The notes: generated by a model not told the origin, from the sequence alone. A stretch of 64,000 nt of DNA from Promicromonospora sp042731755 (GCF_042731755.1 NZ_JBHWLR010000007.1:62001-126000), one strand, 5' to 3'; shown: positions 28,964 to 38,438, numbered from the stretch's first letter. Made by a program: numbers and translations.

Positions 28964-30244
28964 ATGACTGCGAAGCGACGCGGGCTCGGGCGGGGCCTGG
29001 GCGCCCTGATCCCGACGGGTCCGGAGCTGGACGAGCGGGCTTCCGCAGCTGGAGAGTCGGACGGCGCGGACAGCGTGCTGGGCGGCTCGGTCGCAACCGT
29101 CGTCGAGGAGCGGCCCACTACTGCCGAGACTCCGACGGACGAGGTGCCCGCAGGCGCCGTCTCCGCGGACACGGTCGCGGAGCGGACTCCCGAGCAGGTC
29201 ACGGAGAAGAAGGCCGCCCCCAAGAACACCGGGCCGCGGCCCAGCACGGTGAAGTGGGACTCCGCGATCGCCAGTGGCCGGCTGTCCGTCGCCAACGAGG
29301 CGAGCGAAGGCACGGGGGCGTCGGCCCTGGACGATGCGTTCTTCAGTCGGGAGGAGAGCGCACCCGAAGCTGTTTCACGTGAAACACCGGACCTTGTCCC
29401 CGTGCCCGGCGCGCGGTTCGCGGAGCTGCCGGTCACCGCCATCCGGCCGAACACCTGGCAGCCGCGCACGGTCTTCGACGAGGGCGACCTCGACGAGCTG
29501 GTCGACTCGATCAAGGAGATCGGCGTCCTCCAGCCGATCGTCGTCCGTCCGGACAAGGACCACCCGGGCGAGTACGAGCTCATCATGGGCGAGCGGCGCT
29601 GGCGCGCAACACAGGCCGCCGAGCTGGAGACCATCCCGGCGATCGTTCGCGAGACCGACGACGGCGACATGCTCCGGGACGCGCTGCTGGAGAACCTGCA
29701 CCGCTCGAACCTGAACCCGCTCGAGGAGGCTGCCGCGTACCGTCAGCTGCTCGACGACTTCGACTGCACGCACGAGGAGCTGGCGAACCGGATCGCGCGC
29801 AGTCGTCCGCAGATCTCCAACACCCTCCGCCTGCTGCGGCTACCTCCGCTGGTGCAGCGCCGTGTCGCCGCCGGCGTGCTCTCGGCCGGCCACGCGCGCG
29901 CCCTGCTCGGTCTGAGCGACGGCGCGGAGATCGAGCGCCTCGCGCAGCGCATCGTGTCGGAAGGTCTCTCGGTCCGGGCGACCGAGGAGATCGTGATGCT
30001 CACGGAGTCCGACGGCAACGGCTCCAAGGCGCGCAAGGCGCCGCGGGCCGGTACGCGCAGCGAGGCGGTCGACGAGCTGGCGACCCGGCTCTCCGACCGT
30101 TTCGAGACGCGGGTCAAGGTGGCGCTCGGCAAGAACAAGGGCCGCATGACCGTCGAGTTCGCCTCGGTCGAGGACCTCAACCGCATCCTCAACGTCATGG
30201 CACCCGAGGAGCGCGGCCTGCTGCGGCCGCCGTCCGAGGACTGA
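28964..30244 (+). CDS. parB: ParB chromosome-partitioning protein
   Basis: A 426-residue parS-binding CTPase. The N-terminus MTAKRRGLGRGLGALIPTG is the ParA-interacting, Arg-containing motif of the family. A 125-residue variable linker follows, holding an in-frame parS site (VSRET). The ParB/Srx domain (about 145-240) has TWQPRTVF, GVLQPIVVR and IMGERRWRA, the CTP-binding GERR box. A helix-turn-helix core (LANRIARSRPQISNTLRLLR) and a C-terminal dimerisation domain complete the protein. Start ATG 28964 has GAGGAGACACG. It lies 94 bp behind parA and ends before a terminator. Confidence 0.98.
   Translation: MTAKRRGLGRGLGALIPTGPELDERASAAGESDGADSVLGGSVATVVEERPTTAETPTDEVPAGAVSADTVAERTPEQVTEKKAAPKNTGPRPSTVKWDSAIASGRLSVANEASEGTGASALDDAFFSREESAPEAVSRETPDLVPVPGARFAELPVTAIRPNTWQPRTVFDEGDLDELVDSIKEIGVLQPIVVRPDKDHPGEYELIMGERRWRATQAAELETIPAIVRETDDGDMLRDALLENLHRSNLNPLEEAAAYRQLLDDFDCTHEELANRIARSRPQISNTLRLLRLPPLVQRRVAAGVLSAGHARALLGLSDGAEIERLAQRIVSEGLSVRATEEIVMLTESDGNGSKARKAPRAGTRSEAVDELATRLSDRFETRVKVALGKNKGRMTVEFASVEDLNRILNVMAPEERGLLRPPSED
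29371..29386. promoter_or_regulatory. parS: parS site inside parB
   Basis: A perfect 16-bp TGTTTCACGTGAAACA, in frame as VSRET in the linker of ParB. Confidence 0.95.
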
Positions 30245-30269
30245 CGCGCACGTCCGCGGACAGGCGCAG

Positions 30270-30310
30270 GGCTCAGGGCCGGCACCCACGAGGGATGCCG
30301 GCCCTGAGCC
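30270..30310. terminator. Bidirectional terminator, parB / ddl
   Basis: A 15-bp stem (GGCTCAGGGCCGGCA and its complement at 30296-30310) with an 11-nt loop, followed by TTT on the plus strand. Confidence 0.85.
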
Positions 30311-30367
30311 TTTGTGCCGGGTCCTACCGTCGCGCCTCGGCAGGCCGGGGCGAACGCGAGCGATCTG

Positions 30368-31393
30368 CTACCGCGCGGACACCAGCGCCGTGTCGATGAT
30401 CGCCCGGTACAGCGTCGACAGGTTGTGCCCGCTCGCGGCAACCGCCTGGGGCAGAAGCGACATCTCTGTCATACCTGGCGCGACGTTCACCTCGAGCACG
30501 TGCGCCGTGCCTGAGCGGTCGAGAATCATGTCGGTGCGCGAGAGATGCCGCAGGTGCAGTGCGCGATGTGCGCGCACGGCGACGTCCGACACCAGGTCGG
30601 CCTGCTGCGGGGTGAGCCGGGCGGGCGCGAAGAACTCGGTCTCGCCGGCCACGTAGCGTGCGGCGTAGTCGTACCCGCCGTCGGCCACGATCTCCACCGC
30701 GGGAAGGGCTTCGGGACCGTCGGCGCCCTCGATCACGCTGACCGCGAGCTCCACACCGTCGATCGCCCGCTCGACCAGCGCCGTCTCGCCGTACGCGAAG
30801 CACTCCACCATCGCCCGGGGCAGGTCCTCGGCGCGGGTCACGACCGTGACGCCGAGCGCGGAGCCGCCTTCCGTGGGCTTGACCACCAGGGGGAGGCCGA
30901 TGCGCCGCAGGATCGTGTCGAGCACCGGCTGCGCGCCGAGGTCCCGGAACAGGCTCTGGGGGAGCGTCACGTAGTCGGGCGTCGCGAGCCCGGCGTCGAG
31001 CAGCGCGGCCTTGGAGATCGGCTTGTTCCAGACGACGCGGCTCGCGCGCGGGCCCGTGCCCACGTAGGGCAGGCCGGCCATGTCGAGCACGTCGCGGACG
31101 GAACCGTCCTCACCGGAGGCGCCGTGCAGCAGCGGCCAGACGACGTCGGGCCTGGTCGTGCGGAGGAACGACAGGAGGTCGGCGTCGACGTCGTGCACCA
31201 GGACCTCCAGGCCGGTGGAGCGCAACGCCTCGGCGACCCGGCGCCCGGACCGCAGCGAGACGTCCCGCTCGTGCGACAGGCCACCGGCGAGGACGACCAC
31301 CAGGGGCGAGCGGCGCCCGCCGTCGTGCGGCGAGGGGTCGAGGGGAGCGCCTGGCGCGGCCGGCTCGGTCGGGACGGGGGCGGGACTGGTCAT
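30368..31393 (-). CDS. ddl: D-alanine-D-alanine ligase family protein
   Basis: A 341-residue ATP-grasp enzyme that would join two D-alanines for the peptidoglycan stem. Motifs are VLAGGLSHERDVSLRSG, PLLHGASGEDGSVRDVLDMA, LPLVVKPTEGGSALGV (ATP-binding loop), ETEFFAPARL and the metal-binding VLEVNVAPGMTEMS. The sequence is more divergent than the usual Ddl (SHERDVSL instead of SxEHEVSL, and VNVAPGMT instead of VNTxPGxT), so a paralogous ligase is possible. ATG 31393 is used; an ATG at 31435 would add 14 residues and neither has a clear ribosome site. Confidence 0.88.
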   Translation of the reverse strand: MTSPAPVPTEPAAPGAPLDPSPHDGGRRSPLVVVLAGGLSHERDVSLRSGRRVAEALRSTGLEVLVHDVDADLLSFLRTTRPDVVWPLLHGASGEDGSVRDVLDMAGLPYVGTGPRASRVVWNKPISKAALLDAGLATPDYVTLPQSLFRDLGAQPVLDTILRRIGLPLVVKPTEGGSALGVTVVTRAEDLPRAMVECFAYGETALVERAIDGVELAVSVIEGADGPEALPAVEIVADGGYDYAARYVAGETEFFAPARLTPQQADLVSDVAVRAHRALHLRHLSRTDMILDRSGTAHVLEVNVAPGMTEMSLLPQAVAASGHNLSTLYRAIIDTALVSAR

Positions 31394-31490
31394 CGAGGGC
31401 TCACTCGGTCGAGATGGAGAACGGTCAGCTGCCATCGTGTCAGACCCGCGGATCACCGGGGTGACCTGCGCGTCCGTCGAGGGGAGGGGC

Positions 31491-32801
31491 TCACGCCAGG
31501 TCGGGGGCGGGGCCCTCGACGTCGTCCGTGTCCGTGCCGGGCTGCGCGGAGGTGCCGAAGATCTGCACCAGCTCGGACTCACCGTTGACAACGCCGGCCA
31601 GCCGTCGCACACCCTCCCGGATGCGCTCCGGGGTGGGGAAGCAGAACGACAGGCGCATGTGGTCGGAGCCGCTGCCGTCGTAGTAGAAGGCCGTGCCCGG
31701 GACGTACGCGACGCGGGCGGTGACCGCACGGGGCAGCATCGCCCGCGCGTCGAGGCCCTCCGGCAGCCGCACCCACACGAAGAAACCGCCGTGCGGCACG
31801 TTCCACGACGCGCGGGGCAGGTACTCGCCGAGCGCCCCCACGAGGGCGTCGCGCCGCTCGCGGTAGGTCTCGCGGTACGCCTTGATCTGGGCCTTCCAGT
31901 CGCACGTCTCCAGGTACGTCGCCACGGCGAGCTGGGAGGCGTTCGACGGCGACAGGACCGCGGACTCGCTGGCGAGCACGAGCTTGTCGCGCACCGCGTG
32001 CGGCGCGATGACGAAGCCGACGCGGTAGCCGGGGGCGAAGGTCTTGGAGAACGAGCCGAGGTACAGCACGCCGTCGGTGTCGTAGGAGCGCAGCGCGGGC
32101 ATCGGCTCGGTGTCGAACCCGAGCAGCCCGTACGGGTTGTCCTCCACCACGAGCACGCCGTGCCGCCGGCAGATCTCCAGGACCTGGGGGCGCCGCTCGA
32201 CCGAGAGCGAGACGCCGGCCGGGTTCTGGAAGGTCGGGACGGTGTAGAGGAACTTCACGCGCCGGCCCTCGGCCGCCAGGCGGGTCAGCGTGGCGTCGAG
32301 CGCCGCCGGGACCAGGCCGTCGGCGTCGAGCGGCACCTGGACGACGTCGGCCTGGTAGGACCGGAAGACCCCCAGCGCACCCACGTACGACGGCGCCTCC
32401 GCGAGGACCACGTCGCCCGGGTCCACGAAGATGCGGGTCACGAGGTCGAGCGCGGACTGCGAGCCGGTGGTCACCACGACGTCGTCGGGATGGGCGGAGA
32501 CGCCCTCGAGCGCGACGACCTGGGTGATGTGCTCGCGGAGCACCTCCTCGCCCTGGCCCGAGCCGTACTGGAGCGCCGTCGTGCCCTTGGTGGCGATGAG
32601 GCGCTGCATCGCGTCGGCGATGACGTCGAGCGGCAGGCCTTCCAGGTACGGCATCCCGCCCGCCAGCGACACGACCTCGGGGCGGTTGGCCACCGAGAAG
32701 AGCGCTCGGATCTCCGAGGCGCGCATGCCGTGCGCTCGCGCCGCGTACGAACCGAACCACGGGTCGAGGCGGTTACCGGCAGTCTCGGGAAGCTCGTTCA
32801 C
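31491..32801 (-). CDS. PLP-dependent aminotransferase, fold type I (MocR/2-aminoadipate-like)
   Basis: About 436 residues of a fold-I aminotransferase. The N-terminal region RPEVVSLAGGMPYLEGLP and the ALQYGSGQGEEVLREHI motif are typical of the 2-aminoadipate/LysN or kynurenine-type subgroup. The PLP lysine lies in YLGSFSKTFAPGYRVGF; Asn in QNPAGVSLS and Arg in MRLSFCFPT complete the active site. It lacks the helix-turn-helix of MocR regulators, so it is a free enzyme. The substrate cannot be fixed from sequence. GTG 32801 is chosen; GTG 32822 would add seven residues. It lies 97 bp upstream of ddl, with no terminator between them. Confidence 0.88.
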   Translation of the reverse strand: MNELPETAGNRLDPWFGSYAARAHGMRASEIRALFSVANRPEVVSLAGGMPYLEGLPLDVIADAMQRLIATKGTTALQYGSGQGEEVLREHITQVVALEGVSAHPDDVVVTTGSQSALDLVTRIFVDPGDVVLAEAPSYVGALGVFRSYQADVVQVPLDADGLVPAALDATLTRLAAEGRRVKFLYTVPTFQNPAGVSLSVERRPQVLEICRRHGVLVVEDNPYGLLGFDTEPMPALRSYDTDGVLYLGSFSKTFAPGYRVGFVIAPHAVRDKLVLASESAVLSPSNASQLAVATYLETCDWKAQIKAYRETYRERRDALVGALGEYLPRASWNVPHGGFFVWVRLPEGLDARAMLPRAVTARVAYVPGTAFYYDGSGSDHMRLSFCFPTPERIREGVRRLAGVVNGESELVQIFGTSAQPGTDTDDVEGPAPDLA

Positions 32802-32924
32802 GCACGCCAGTCTCGCACGCACCGTGTGCTCGACCCAGTACCCGTTCGTAGCGAAACGGTGAGACTACGCGGCTCTCGTGCCGCGGCCGCTCCCCGGACA
32901 AGTGCCCGGACCAGGGCGAACGAA

Positions 32925-32974
32925 GAGCGCGTGCCCGGTGCCGCACCCGGTGAGGGTGGGCCGGACACGCGCTC
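32925..32974 (-). terminator. Possible terminator after trxA
   Basis: GAGCGCGTG (32925-32933) pairs with CACGCGCTC (32966-32974), with further CCGG pairing inside. It lies about 20 bp after the trxA stop. Confidence 0.5.
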
Positions 32975-32996
32975 GATCACGCGGCAGGGAGGCAGG

Positions 32997-33323
32997 TCAG
33001 CCCGCGAGGACCTCGTCGATCTCCTCGGTCAGCGCGCGCTTCGGACGGGCGCCGATGATCGACTTCACGACCTCGCCGCCCTTGTAGACGTTGAGCGTCG
33101 GGATCGAGACGATGCCGTAGTCCATGGCGGTCTGCCGGTTCTCGTCGGTGTCGATCTTGACGATCTTGATCTTGCCCTCGTACTCGTCGGACAGCTCCTC
33201 GAGGATGGGCGCCACCATGCGGCACGGGCCGCACCAGGTAGCCCAGAAGTCCACGAAGACGGGAATGTCAGAGTCGAGGACCTCGCTCTTGAAGGTGTCG
33301 TCGGTGACCTTGATGGTGCTCAT
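32997..33323 (-). CDS. trxA: Thioredoxin
   Basis: A 108-residue thioredoxin with the redox motif WCGPC (Cys31, Cys34), the buried Asp in FVDFWA and the cis-Pro in VSIPTLNVY. No signal peptide, so it is cytoplasmic. It reduces protein disulfides with electrons from the reductase encoded 69 bp upstream. The trxB-trxA order near parAB is conserved in actinobacteria. Confidence 0.98.
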   Translation of the reverse strand: MSTIKVTDDTFKSEVLDSDIPVFVDFWATWCGPCRMVAPILEELSDEYEGKIKIVKIDTDENRQTAMDYGIVSIPTLNVYKGGEVVKSIIGARPKRALTEEIDEVLAG

Positions 33324-33392
33324 CCAGCATCTCCTTGTTCATGGCCCCGCAGGGGGCCCAGTGGGGCGCGGCCGGTGGCAGCCGGCCGGAGA

Positions 33393-34367
33393 TCAGTCGT
33401 TCAGCGAGTCGAGGAACGCCTGGGCGTCGAGCGCCGCGGAGCAGCCCGAGCCGGCGGCCGTGATCGCCTGGCGGTAGGTGTGGTCGACGGCGTCGCCGCA
33501 GGCGAAGACGCCAGGAAGGTTGGTGCGGGTGCTCCGGCCCTCCACGAGGATGTAGCCGTTCTCGTCGAGGTCGACCTGGCCCTTGACCAGGTCGGTGCGG
33601 GGCTCGTGACCGATCGCGACGAACAGGCCGGTCGCGTCCAGATCCCGGATCTCGCCGGTGACGGTGTCACGCAGGCTGAGGCCGGAGACCTTGCTGTCAC
33701 CCGTGATGCCGGCGATCTCGCTGTTCCACGCGAACTCGATCTTCGGGTCCGCGGTGGCGCGCTCCGCCATGATCTTCGAGGCGCGCAGGTCGTCGCGGCG
33801 GTGCACGACGGTCACCTTCGAGGCGAACCGGGTCAGGAACGTCGCCTCCTCCATCGCGGAGTCGCCGCCGCCGACGACGGCGATGTCCTGGTCGCGGAAG
33901 AAGAAGCCGTCACAGGTGGCGCACCACGAGACACCGCGGCCGGAGAGCCGCTTCTCGTCGGGCAGCCCCAGCTCGCGGTACGCCGAGCCCGTCGACAGGA
34001 TCACGGAGCGGGCGCGGTAGGTGTCGCCGCCGCCCGTCACGATCGTCTTGATGTCGCCGGTCAGCTCGACCTGCTCCGCGTCGTCCCAGATGACCTTGGC
34101 GCCGAACTTCTCCGCCTGCTCCCGCATGGCGTCCATCAGGTCAGGACCCTGGATGCCGGCGGGGAAGCCGGGGAAGTTCTCGACCTCGGTGGTGTTCATG
34201 AGGGCGCCGCCCGCGGTGACCGAACCCGCGATGACCACGGGCGCGAAGCCGGCACGAGCCGCGTAGATGGCCGCGGTGTATCCCGCGGGACCGGACCCGA
34301 TGATGACGACGTCGAGCACGGGGGCGTCGGTGGTGCCGGCGGCCGGAGCGGTGGTCTGTTCGGTCAA
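33393..34367 (-). CDS. trxB: Thioredoxin-disulfide reductase
   Basis: A 324-residue flavoprotein that moves electrons from NADPH to thioredoxin. Motifs are the FAD Rossmann GSGPAGYTAAIYAARA, the redox pair CATC (in VSWCATCDGFFF), the NADPH motif VGGGDSAMEEA and the final FACGDAVDHTYRQAITAAGSG. The best start is a TTG at 34365-34367, with GAGGAG six bases upstream (protein starting LTEQTTAPAAG). An ATG at 34388, seven codons upstream, has no visible ribosome site. It is in one unit with trxA. Confidence 0.95.
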   Translation of the reverse strand: MTEQTTAPAAGTTDAPVLDVVIIGSGPAGYTAAIYAARAGFAPVVIAGSVTAGGALMNTTEVENFPGFPAGIQGPDLMDAMREQAEKFGAKVIWDDAEQVELTGDIKTIVTGGGDTYRARSVILSTGSAYRELGLPDEKRLSGRGVSWCATCDGFFFRDQDIAVVGGGDSAMEEATFLTRFASKVTVVHRRDDLRASKIMAERATADPKIEFAWNSEIAGITGDSKVSGLSLRDTVTGEIRDLDATGLFVAIGHEPRTDLVKGQVDLDENGYILVEGRSTRTNLPGVFACGDAVDHTYRQAITAAGSGCSAALDAQAFLDSLND

Positions 34368-34526
34368 GGTGTTCTCCTCGAGTTCCATGGGCACACGCAA
34401 CAACACGCGAGCGGGTCCCAGTGTTCCAGCCCTGGTCCCCTGGGGCTCGGTCGTGGACGTGAATCTCGCCACACAACATCGACATCCGTCGATGCGTTCG
34501 GTATCCGAGCCGATCCTGTCACGAAA

Positions 34527-34581
34527 GAACACCGGCGGGAACGAACCATCGACATGATGTGGTTCGTACCCGCCGGTGTTC
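34527..34581 (-). terminator. Strong hairpin after the pseudokinase gene
   Basis: A stem of 21 bp with one mismatch (outer GAACACCGGCGGG, inner ACGAACC) and a 13-nt loop. It lies about 47 bp beyond the stop at 34628 and isolates the murJ/pseudokinase genes from trxB. Confidence 0.8.
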
Positions 34582-34627
34582 CGGACTGGTCGTGAGCGCC
34601 GGCGGCCGTGAGGGCCGGCGACGACGG

Positions 34628-36520
34628 TCAGCTCAGCACGACCTCGCTCAGCTCGAGCCGGAAGCCGTCCGAGACCTGCGGCAGCTCGGTGACCCAGATC
34701 GTGAACGAGTCGCTCACGACGGGCTCCGGCAGCTCAAAGGTGGTGGTCTCCGCGAACGTGCCCTCGGCGAGCACCTCGCCGCCCTCGCCGCCCTTGAGGA
34801 TCTGCACCTTGCCGCCAGGGGTGTTGGTGAGCAGCTCGATCTTGGAGACGGACGCCGGCTCGCGGAGCCGCAGCTCCATGCCCAGGAAGTCCTTGAACCC
34901 GCCGAACGCCGCCCGCTGGTAGGTGGTCGTGAAGTAGAACGTGGCCGGGTCGGTGTCGAAGGCACGCTCGACCGCCTCGGGGTGGTCGAGCGTGCTGCCC
35001 TCCCAGTCGAGCTCGCCCAGGAGCGTCCCGGAGTCGATCACCGGACGGGCCTCGGTCTCGGTGGGCGCCGACGGCTCGGTGCTGCCTCCGTCCGCACCGG
35101 CGGACGCGGAGGCCGTCGCCGACGGGGGCGCGTCGGCGATCACGTCCGGGGTCGGCGAGAGGACGGCGTTGATGGCCCAGATGAGCCCCGCCACGACTGC
35201 CACACCGACGAGGCCGAGCACGATCGGCGTCGGGTTGACCCCGCCGCGCTTGGGCGCGGGCTGGGTGGCGAACCCGCCGTCCTGCTCGTAGTAGCCGCCG
35301 GCGTTGGGGTCGTAGCCGCCCGGCGCGTAGGACTGCGGGGGGTACTGCTGCGGCTGCTGCTGCGCGTACTGCGCCTGGTCGTAGCCGGGCTGGGCCTGTG
35401 CGGCCGGCTGGCCGTACTGGTCGACGGGCTGGCCGTACTGGTCGTAGCCCACCGGCGGGTAGCCGGCCGGCGCCGCCTCGGGCGGCGGGGGCGGCACGGG
35501 CGCGTGCTGCCCGTAGGTCTGCGGTTCGTAGGTGTAGTCGTTCTGGGGCTCGGGATAGCCGGCGGGCACGTTGCCGCCCGCCCCCATGGCCATTGTCTCG
35601 TCGGTACGTGCGATCCGGCCGGTGACGGGGCGCCGCGCGGGCGGAGCTCCTTCGCCTCCGAAGGCGTCGGCGATGGACTGCCGCCGCGGCTCCTCCGGCT
35701 CGGGCTGCACGAATCCAGGCAGCGATGCCACTACGGAAACCTCTCCCCACGGCTGGAGAGCCGCGGTCACGTCGTCGGGGTTCTTCGGCCCGTCGGTGCC
35801 GCCGGACGTGTCGAACGTCCGGGCCACCAGGCCGTCGATCTCGGTGTCCACGTGCGGGACCAAGCTGGAAAGAGGCGCCACGGCGCCGGAGTCGTCGAGC
35901 TGCGCGGGCAGCGGGATCAGGGTGTCCTTCGCGATCCAGTCGGCCTCGAGGTCCTGGCCGGGCCAGCGCGCCGTCATCGCGTAGTAGAGGAGAGCGACGA
36001 GGCCCTGGGCGTCGAGCTCCGCCGGCTTGACGTTGAGCGTGTCGCCCGAGGCGAGCCCGCCGTCCAGCCCGAGGCCCGTCACGCGGACCTGGTGACCGTC
36101 GACCCGCACGGCTTCCGGGCGGAGCGCGGCGTGGTGCACGCCGCGGGCGTGCGCGACGGCGAGGGCGCCGGCCGCCTCACCGACGATCGCGCGGGCCTGC
36201 TGCTCGTCCACGAGGCCGCTCGAGATGATCTGGGTCAGCGTGGTGCCGGTGTAGGGCTCGGTCACCACGTACTTGCGGCCGTCGGCGTCGGATCCGGCGT
36301 CGAGCACGCGGACCAGACGGGGGTCCGTCACGAGTGCCGCGCGCCGGGCGGAGTCCAGGGCGTCACCGGTATAAGGCCCGGTCACGAGGGTGACGCGGAC
36401 CTCACGGTCCAGGATCAGGTCGTGCGCCTCCCAGGCGGTCGCCGCAGCAAGGTCGGTGGACGCCTGCTGGCGCAGCCGGTATCTCTCGACCAGCACGGTG
36501 CCAGGTTCGACAGTGCTCAC
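34628..36520 (-). CDS. MurJ-associated pseudokinase with extracellular discoidin-like domain
   Basis: About 630 residues from GTG 36520 (GAGGAGG upstream). The N-terminal ~250 residues resemble PknB-type kinases but lack catalytic residues: the VAIK lysine is replaced (REVRVTLV), the HRD motif reads HHAALRPEAV and the DFG motif is GLG. A long Pro/Gln/Tyr/Gly-rich linker (about 280-430) leads to one membrane helix (PIVLGLVGVAVVAGLIWAIN). The extracellular C-terminus has a galactose-binding/F5-8C-like beta domain. In Mycobacterium tuberculosis such a pseudokinase and sugar-binding domain are fused to MviN/MurJ; here they form a separate gene directly downstream of murJ. Confidence 0.85.
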   Translation of the reverse strand: MSTVEPGTVLVERYRLRQQASTDLAAATAWEAHDLILDREVRVTLVTGPYTGDALDSARRAALVTDPRLVRVLDAGSDADGRKYVVTEPYTGTTLTQIISSGLVDEQQARAIVGEAAGALAVAHARGVHHAALRPEAVRVDGHQVRVTGLGLDGGLASGDTLNVKPAELDAQGLVALLYYAMTARWPGQDLEADWIAKDTLIPLPAQLDDSGAVAPLSSLVPHVDTEIDGLVARTFDTSGGTDGPKNPDDVTAALQPWGEVSVVASLPGFVQPEPEEPRRQSIADAFGGEGAPPARRPVTGRIARTDETMAMGAGGNVPAGYPEPQNDYTYEPQTYGQHAPVPPPPPEAAPAGYPPVGYDQYGQPVDQYGQPAAQAQPGYDQAQYAQQQPQQYPPQSYAPGGYDPNAGGYYEQDGGFATQPAPKRGGVNPTPIVLGLVGVAVVAGLIWAINAVLSPTPDVIADAPPSATASASAGADGGSTEPSAPTETEARPVIDSGTLLGELDWEGSTLDHPEAVERAFDTDPATFYFTTTYQRAAFGGFKDFLGMELRLREPASVSKIELLTNTPGGKVQILKGGEGGEVLAEGTFAETTTFELPEPVVSDSFTIWVTELPQVSDGFRLELSEVVLS

Positions 36521-36632
36521 GCGGACCTCCTCGCTCGGTCGGGGGACATTAGCAGGTACGTGACCACGACCGTCACGCACCGTCGCCATGCTACGCGGAA
36601 CCGCTGCCCACTCGCCGAGGCATCGTCCGTAT

Positions 36633-36675
36633 GTACGAAAGCGCAGCCCACACGCGCGGGCTGCGCTTCCCGTAC
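36633..36675 (-). terminator. Hairpin between murJ and the pseudokinase gene
   Basis: AAGCGCAGCCC (36639-36649) pairs with GGGCTGCGCTT (36658-36668) around an 8-nt loop, flanked by GTACG/CGTAC. It follows the murJ stop by 15 bp and may reduce expression of the next gene relative to murJ. Confidence 0.6.
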
Positions 36676-36689
36676 GACGGCGGGGCGAA

Positions 36690-38438
36690 TCAGCGCCGCA
36701 GGCGCGCGAGGACTGGACCGAGCAGCCCGTTGAGCTCCTCGACGCGCAGCAGGCGCAGGAGCAGCACGTAGACGGCGAGCATCACCAGGCCGCAGAGCGC
36801 CGTCACCCAGAGGCCGCTGAGCATCGTGAACAACCAGCCGCTGCCGAAGGAGAGGACGTCGAACCCGCCGACCAGCTGGTAGACGCCCCACCCGGCGCCT
36901 CCGGCGACCACCGCGGCGAGCACCGCCTTGGCGTGCAGCACGAAGATGCGCCCGCCGTCGAGGCGCCCGCCGAGCTTCCGCTTGAGGCCACCGGTGCGCA
37001 GGAGCACCGTGATCCAGTTCGACAGGGCGTAGGCGCCACCGGCGGCGACGACCCAGAGCTCGATCGGCAGCCAGATCTGCGCCGCGACCAGGCCGGCCAC
37101 GAGGGCGACCGTCGAGGGCACGGTGATCCAGAAGACGGAGCGGCCGTCCTCGTAGGCGTAGAAGACCCACTTCATGAGGGCCATGCCGCCGAGGGGCACC
37201 AGCCCGAACGACAGCGCGACCAGCACGGGCGCGATGACCGACGTACCCGTCTCGCCCGCGGTCGGGACGATGAACGCGGTGGCCGGCCCGGCGAGCACCA
37301 CGAGCGCCGCGGTGGCGAACACGGTGAAGACGCCGATGGTGCGCAGCCCCAGGGACAGGTCGGACCGGACCCGGTCGGTGTCGCCCGCCTGCGCGGCCTT
37401 GCTGATGCCCGTGAACAGTGCGGTCGCGATGGAGACCGTCACGAGGGAGTGGGGCAGCAGGTAGATCAGGAGCGCCTGGGTGTAGGCACCGTTGCTGGCG
37501 ACCAGGTCCGCGGAGACCCCCGCGGCGCCGGCCTCGGCCGCGGCCCCGGCCGCGGACGCGACCCGGGTCAGGTACAGCACGCCGGCCTGCTCCAGGACCA
37601 CGGCCGCGAACGTCCACAGGGCGACGGCCCCGGCCGAGCGGAGGCCGATGCCCCGCAGGCCCAGGCGGAGGTTCCAGCGGAAGCCGGACCGCAGCAGGGG
37701 CACGAGCAGGACAAGCGCCTGCGCCACGATGCCGAGCGTGGCCGTGCCGGCCAGCAGGATCGTGCGCGGGGTGTCCCATTCGGAGAGGTCGTTGATGCCG
37801 GTGTCCGGCGCGCCGCCGAACACGACCAGGAACACGGCGAACCCGATGACGGAGACCACGTTGTTGGCCACCGGGGCCCACATGAAGGGGCCGAACTGCT
37901 CGCGGGCGTTCAGCACCTGGCCGAGCAGCGTGTACAGGCCGTAGAAGAAGAGCTGGGGGATGCACCAGTAGGCGAAGACGGTGCCCAGGGCCAGCTGCTC
38001 GGCCGACCAGCCGTCGGTGTACAGCATCACGACCCACGCGGCGGCGCCGGTGAGGATCGCGGTGATGGCCAGGATGCCGACAGCCGCGATCGTGAGCAGC
38101 TTGTCGACGCGCTCCTGCGCGTTGTGCGCGCGGAACGCCTTGACGATCTGCGGCACCAGGACGGCGTTCAGCATGCCGCCCGCCAGGATCGCGAACAGGA
38201 CGTTGGGCAGCTTGTTCGCGACGTCGAACGCGTTCGCGACCGAGCCCACGGAGCCGATCGCGGCCACCAGCATCATGTTGCGGACCAGGCCACCGAGACG
38301 GGACGCGGCCGTGCCGGCCGCCATCACGATCGAGTTGCGTCCCAGGCTGCTGGTCGACGACGGCGGCGCCGCGGGCGAACTCGGCCCGCCCGCGGCCTCG
38401 GCGCTGGGATCCGACGCGGGGTCGGTCGGTGCGGTCAC
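36690..38438 (-). CDS. murJ: Lipid II flippase MurJ (MviN)
   Basis: A 582-residue MOP-superfamily transporter that exports lipid II across the membrane. About 14 membrane helices are visible; the family core begins GTAASRLGGLVRNMMLVAAI and includes the conserved NVLFAILAGGMLNAVLVPQ and QVLNAREQFGPFMWAPVANN. The N-terminal ~50 residues are a Pro/Ser/Ala-rich cytoplasmic tail. GTG 38438 has CAGGAGAACGCC upstream. It lies between a DUF6049 gene and the pseudokinase, an actinobacterial arrangement; the Thr-rich tail could be a phosphorylation site, which is inference. Confidence 0.96.
   Translation of the reverse strand: MTAPTDPASDPSAEAAGGPSSPAAPPSSTSSLGRNSIVMAAGTAASRLGGLVRNMMLVAAIGSVGSVANAFDVANKLPNVLFAILAGGMLNAVLVPQIVKAFRAHNAQERVDKLLTIAAVGILAITAILTGAAAWVVMLYTDGWSAEQLALGTVFAYWCIPQLFFYGLYTLLGQVLNAREQFGPFMWAPVANNVVSVIGFAVFLVVFGGAPDTGINDLSEWDTPRTILLAGTATLGIVAQALVLLVPLLRSGFRWNLRLGLRGIGLRSAGAVALWTFAAVVLEQAGVLYLTRVASAAGAAAEAGAAGVSADLVASNGAYTQALLIYLLPHSLVTVSIATALFTGISKAAQAGDTDRVRSDLSLGLRTIGVFTVFATAALVVLAGPATAFIVPTAGETGTSVIAPVLVALSFGLVPLGGMALMKWVFYAYEDGRSVFWITVPSTVALVAGLVAAQIWLPIELWVVAAGGAYALSNWITVLLRTGGLKRKLGGRLDGGRIFVLHAKAVLAAVVAGGAGWGVYQLVGGFDVLSFGSGWLFTMLSGLWVTALCGLVMLAVYVLLLRLLRVEELNGLLGPVLARLRR

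Noticed and set aside
31080..34595. Open frame of 1171 codons on the plus strand across ddl, aminotransferase and trx genes
   Set aside because: All four minus-strand genes have clear catalytic motifs; the plus frame is low-complexity Arg/His/Val/Leu.
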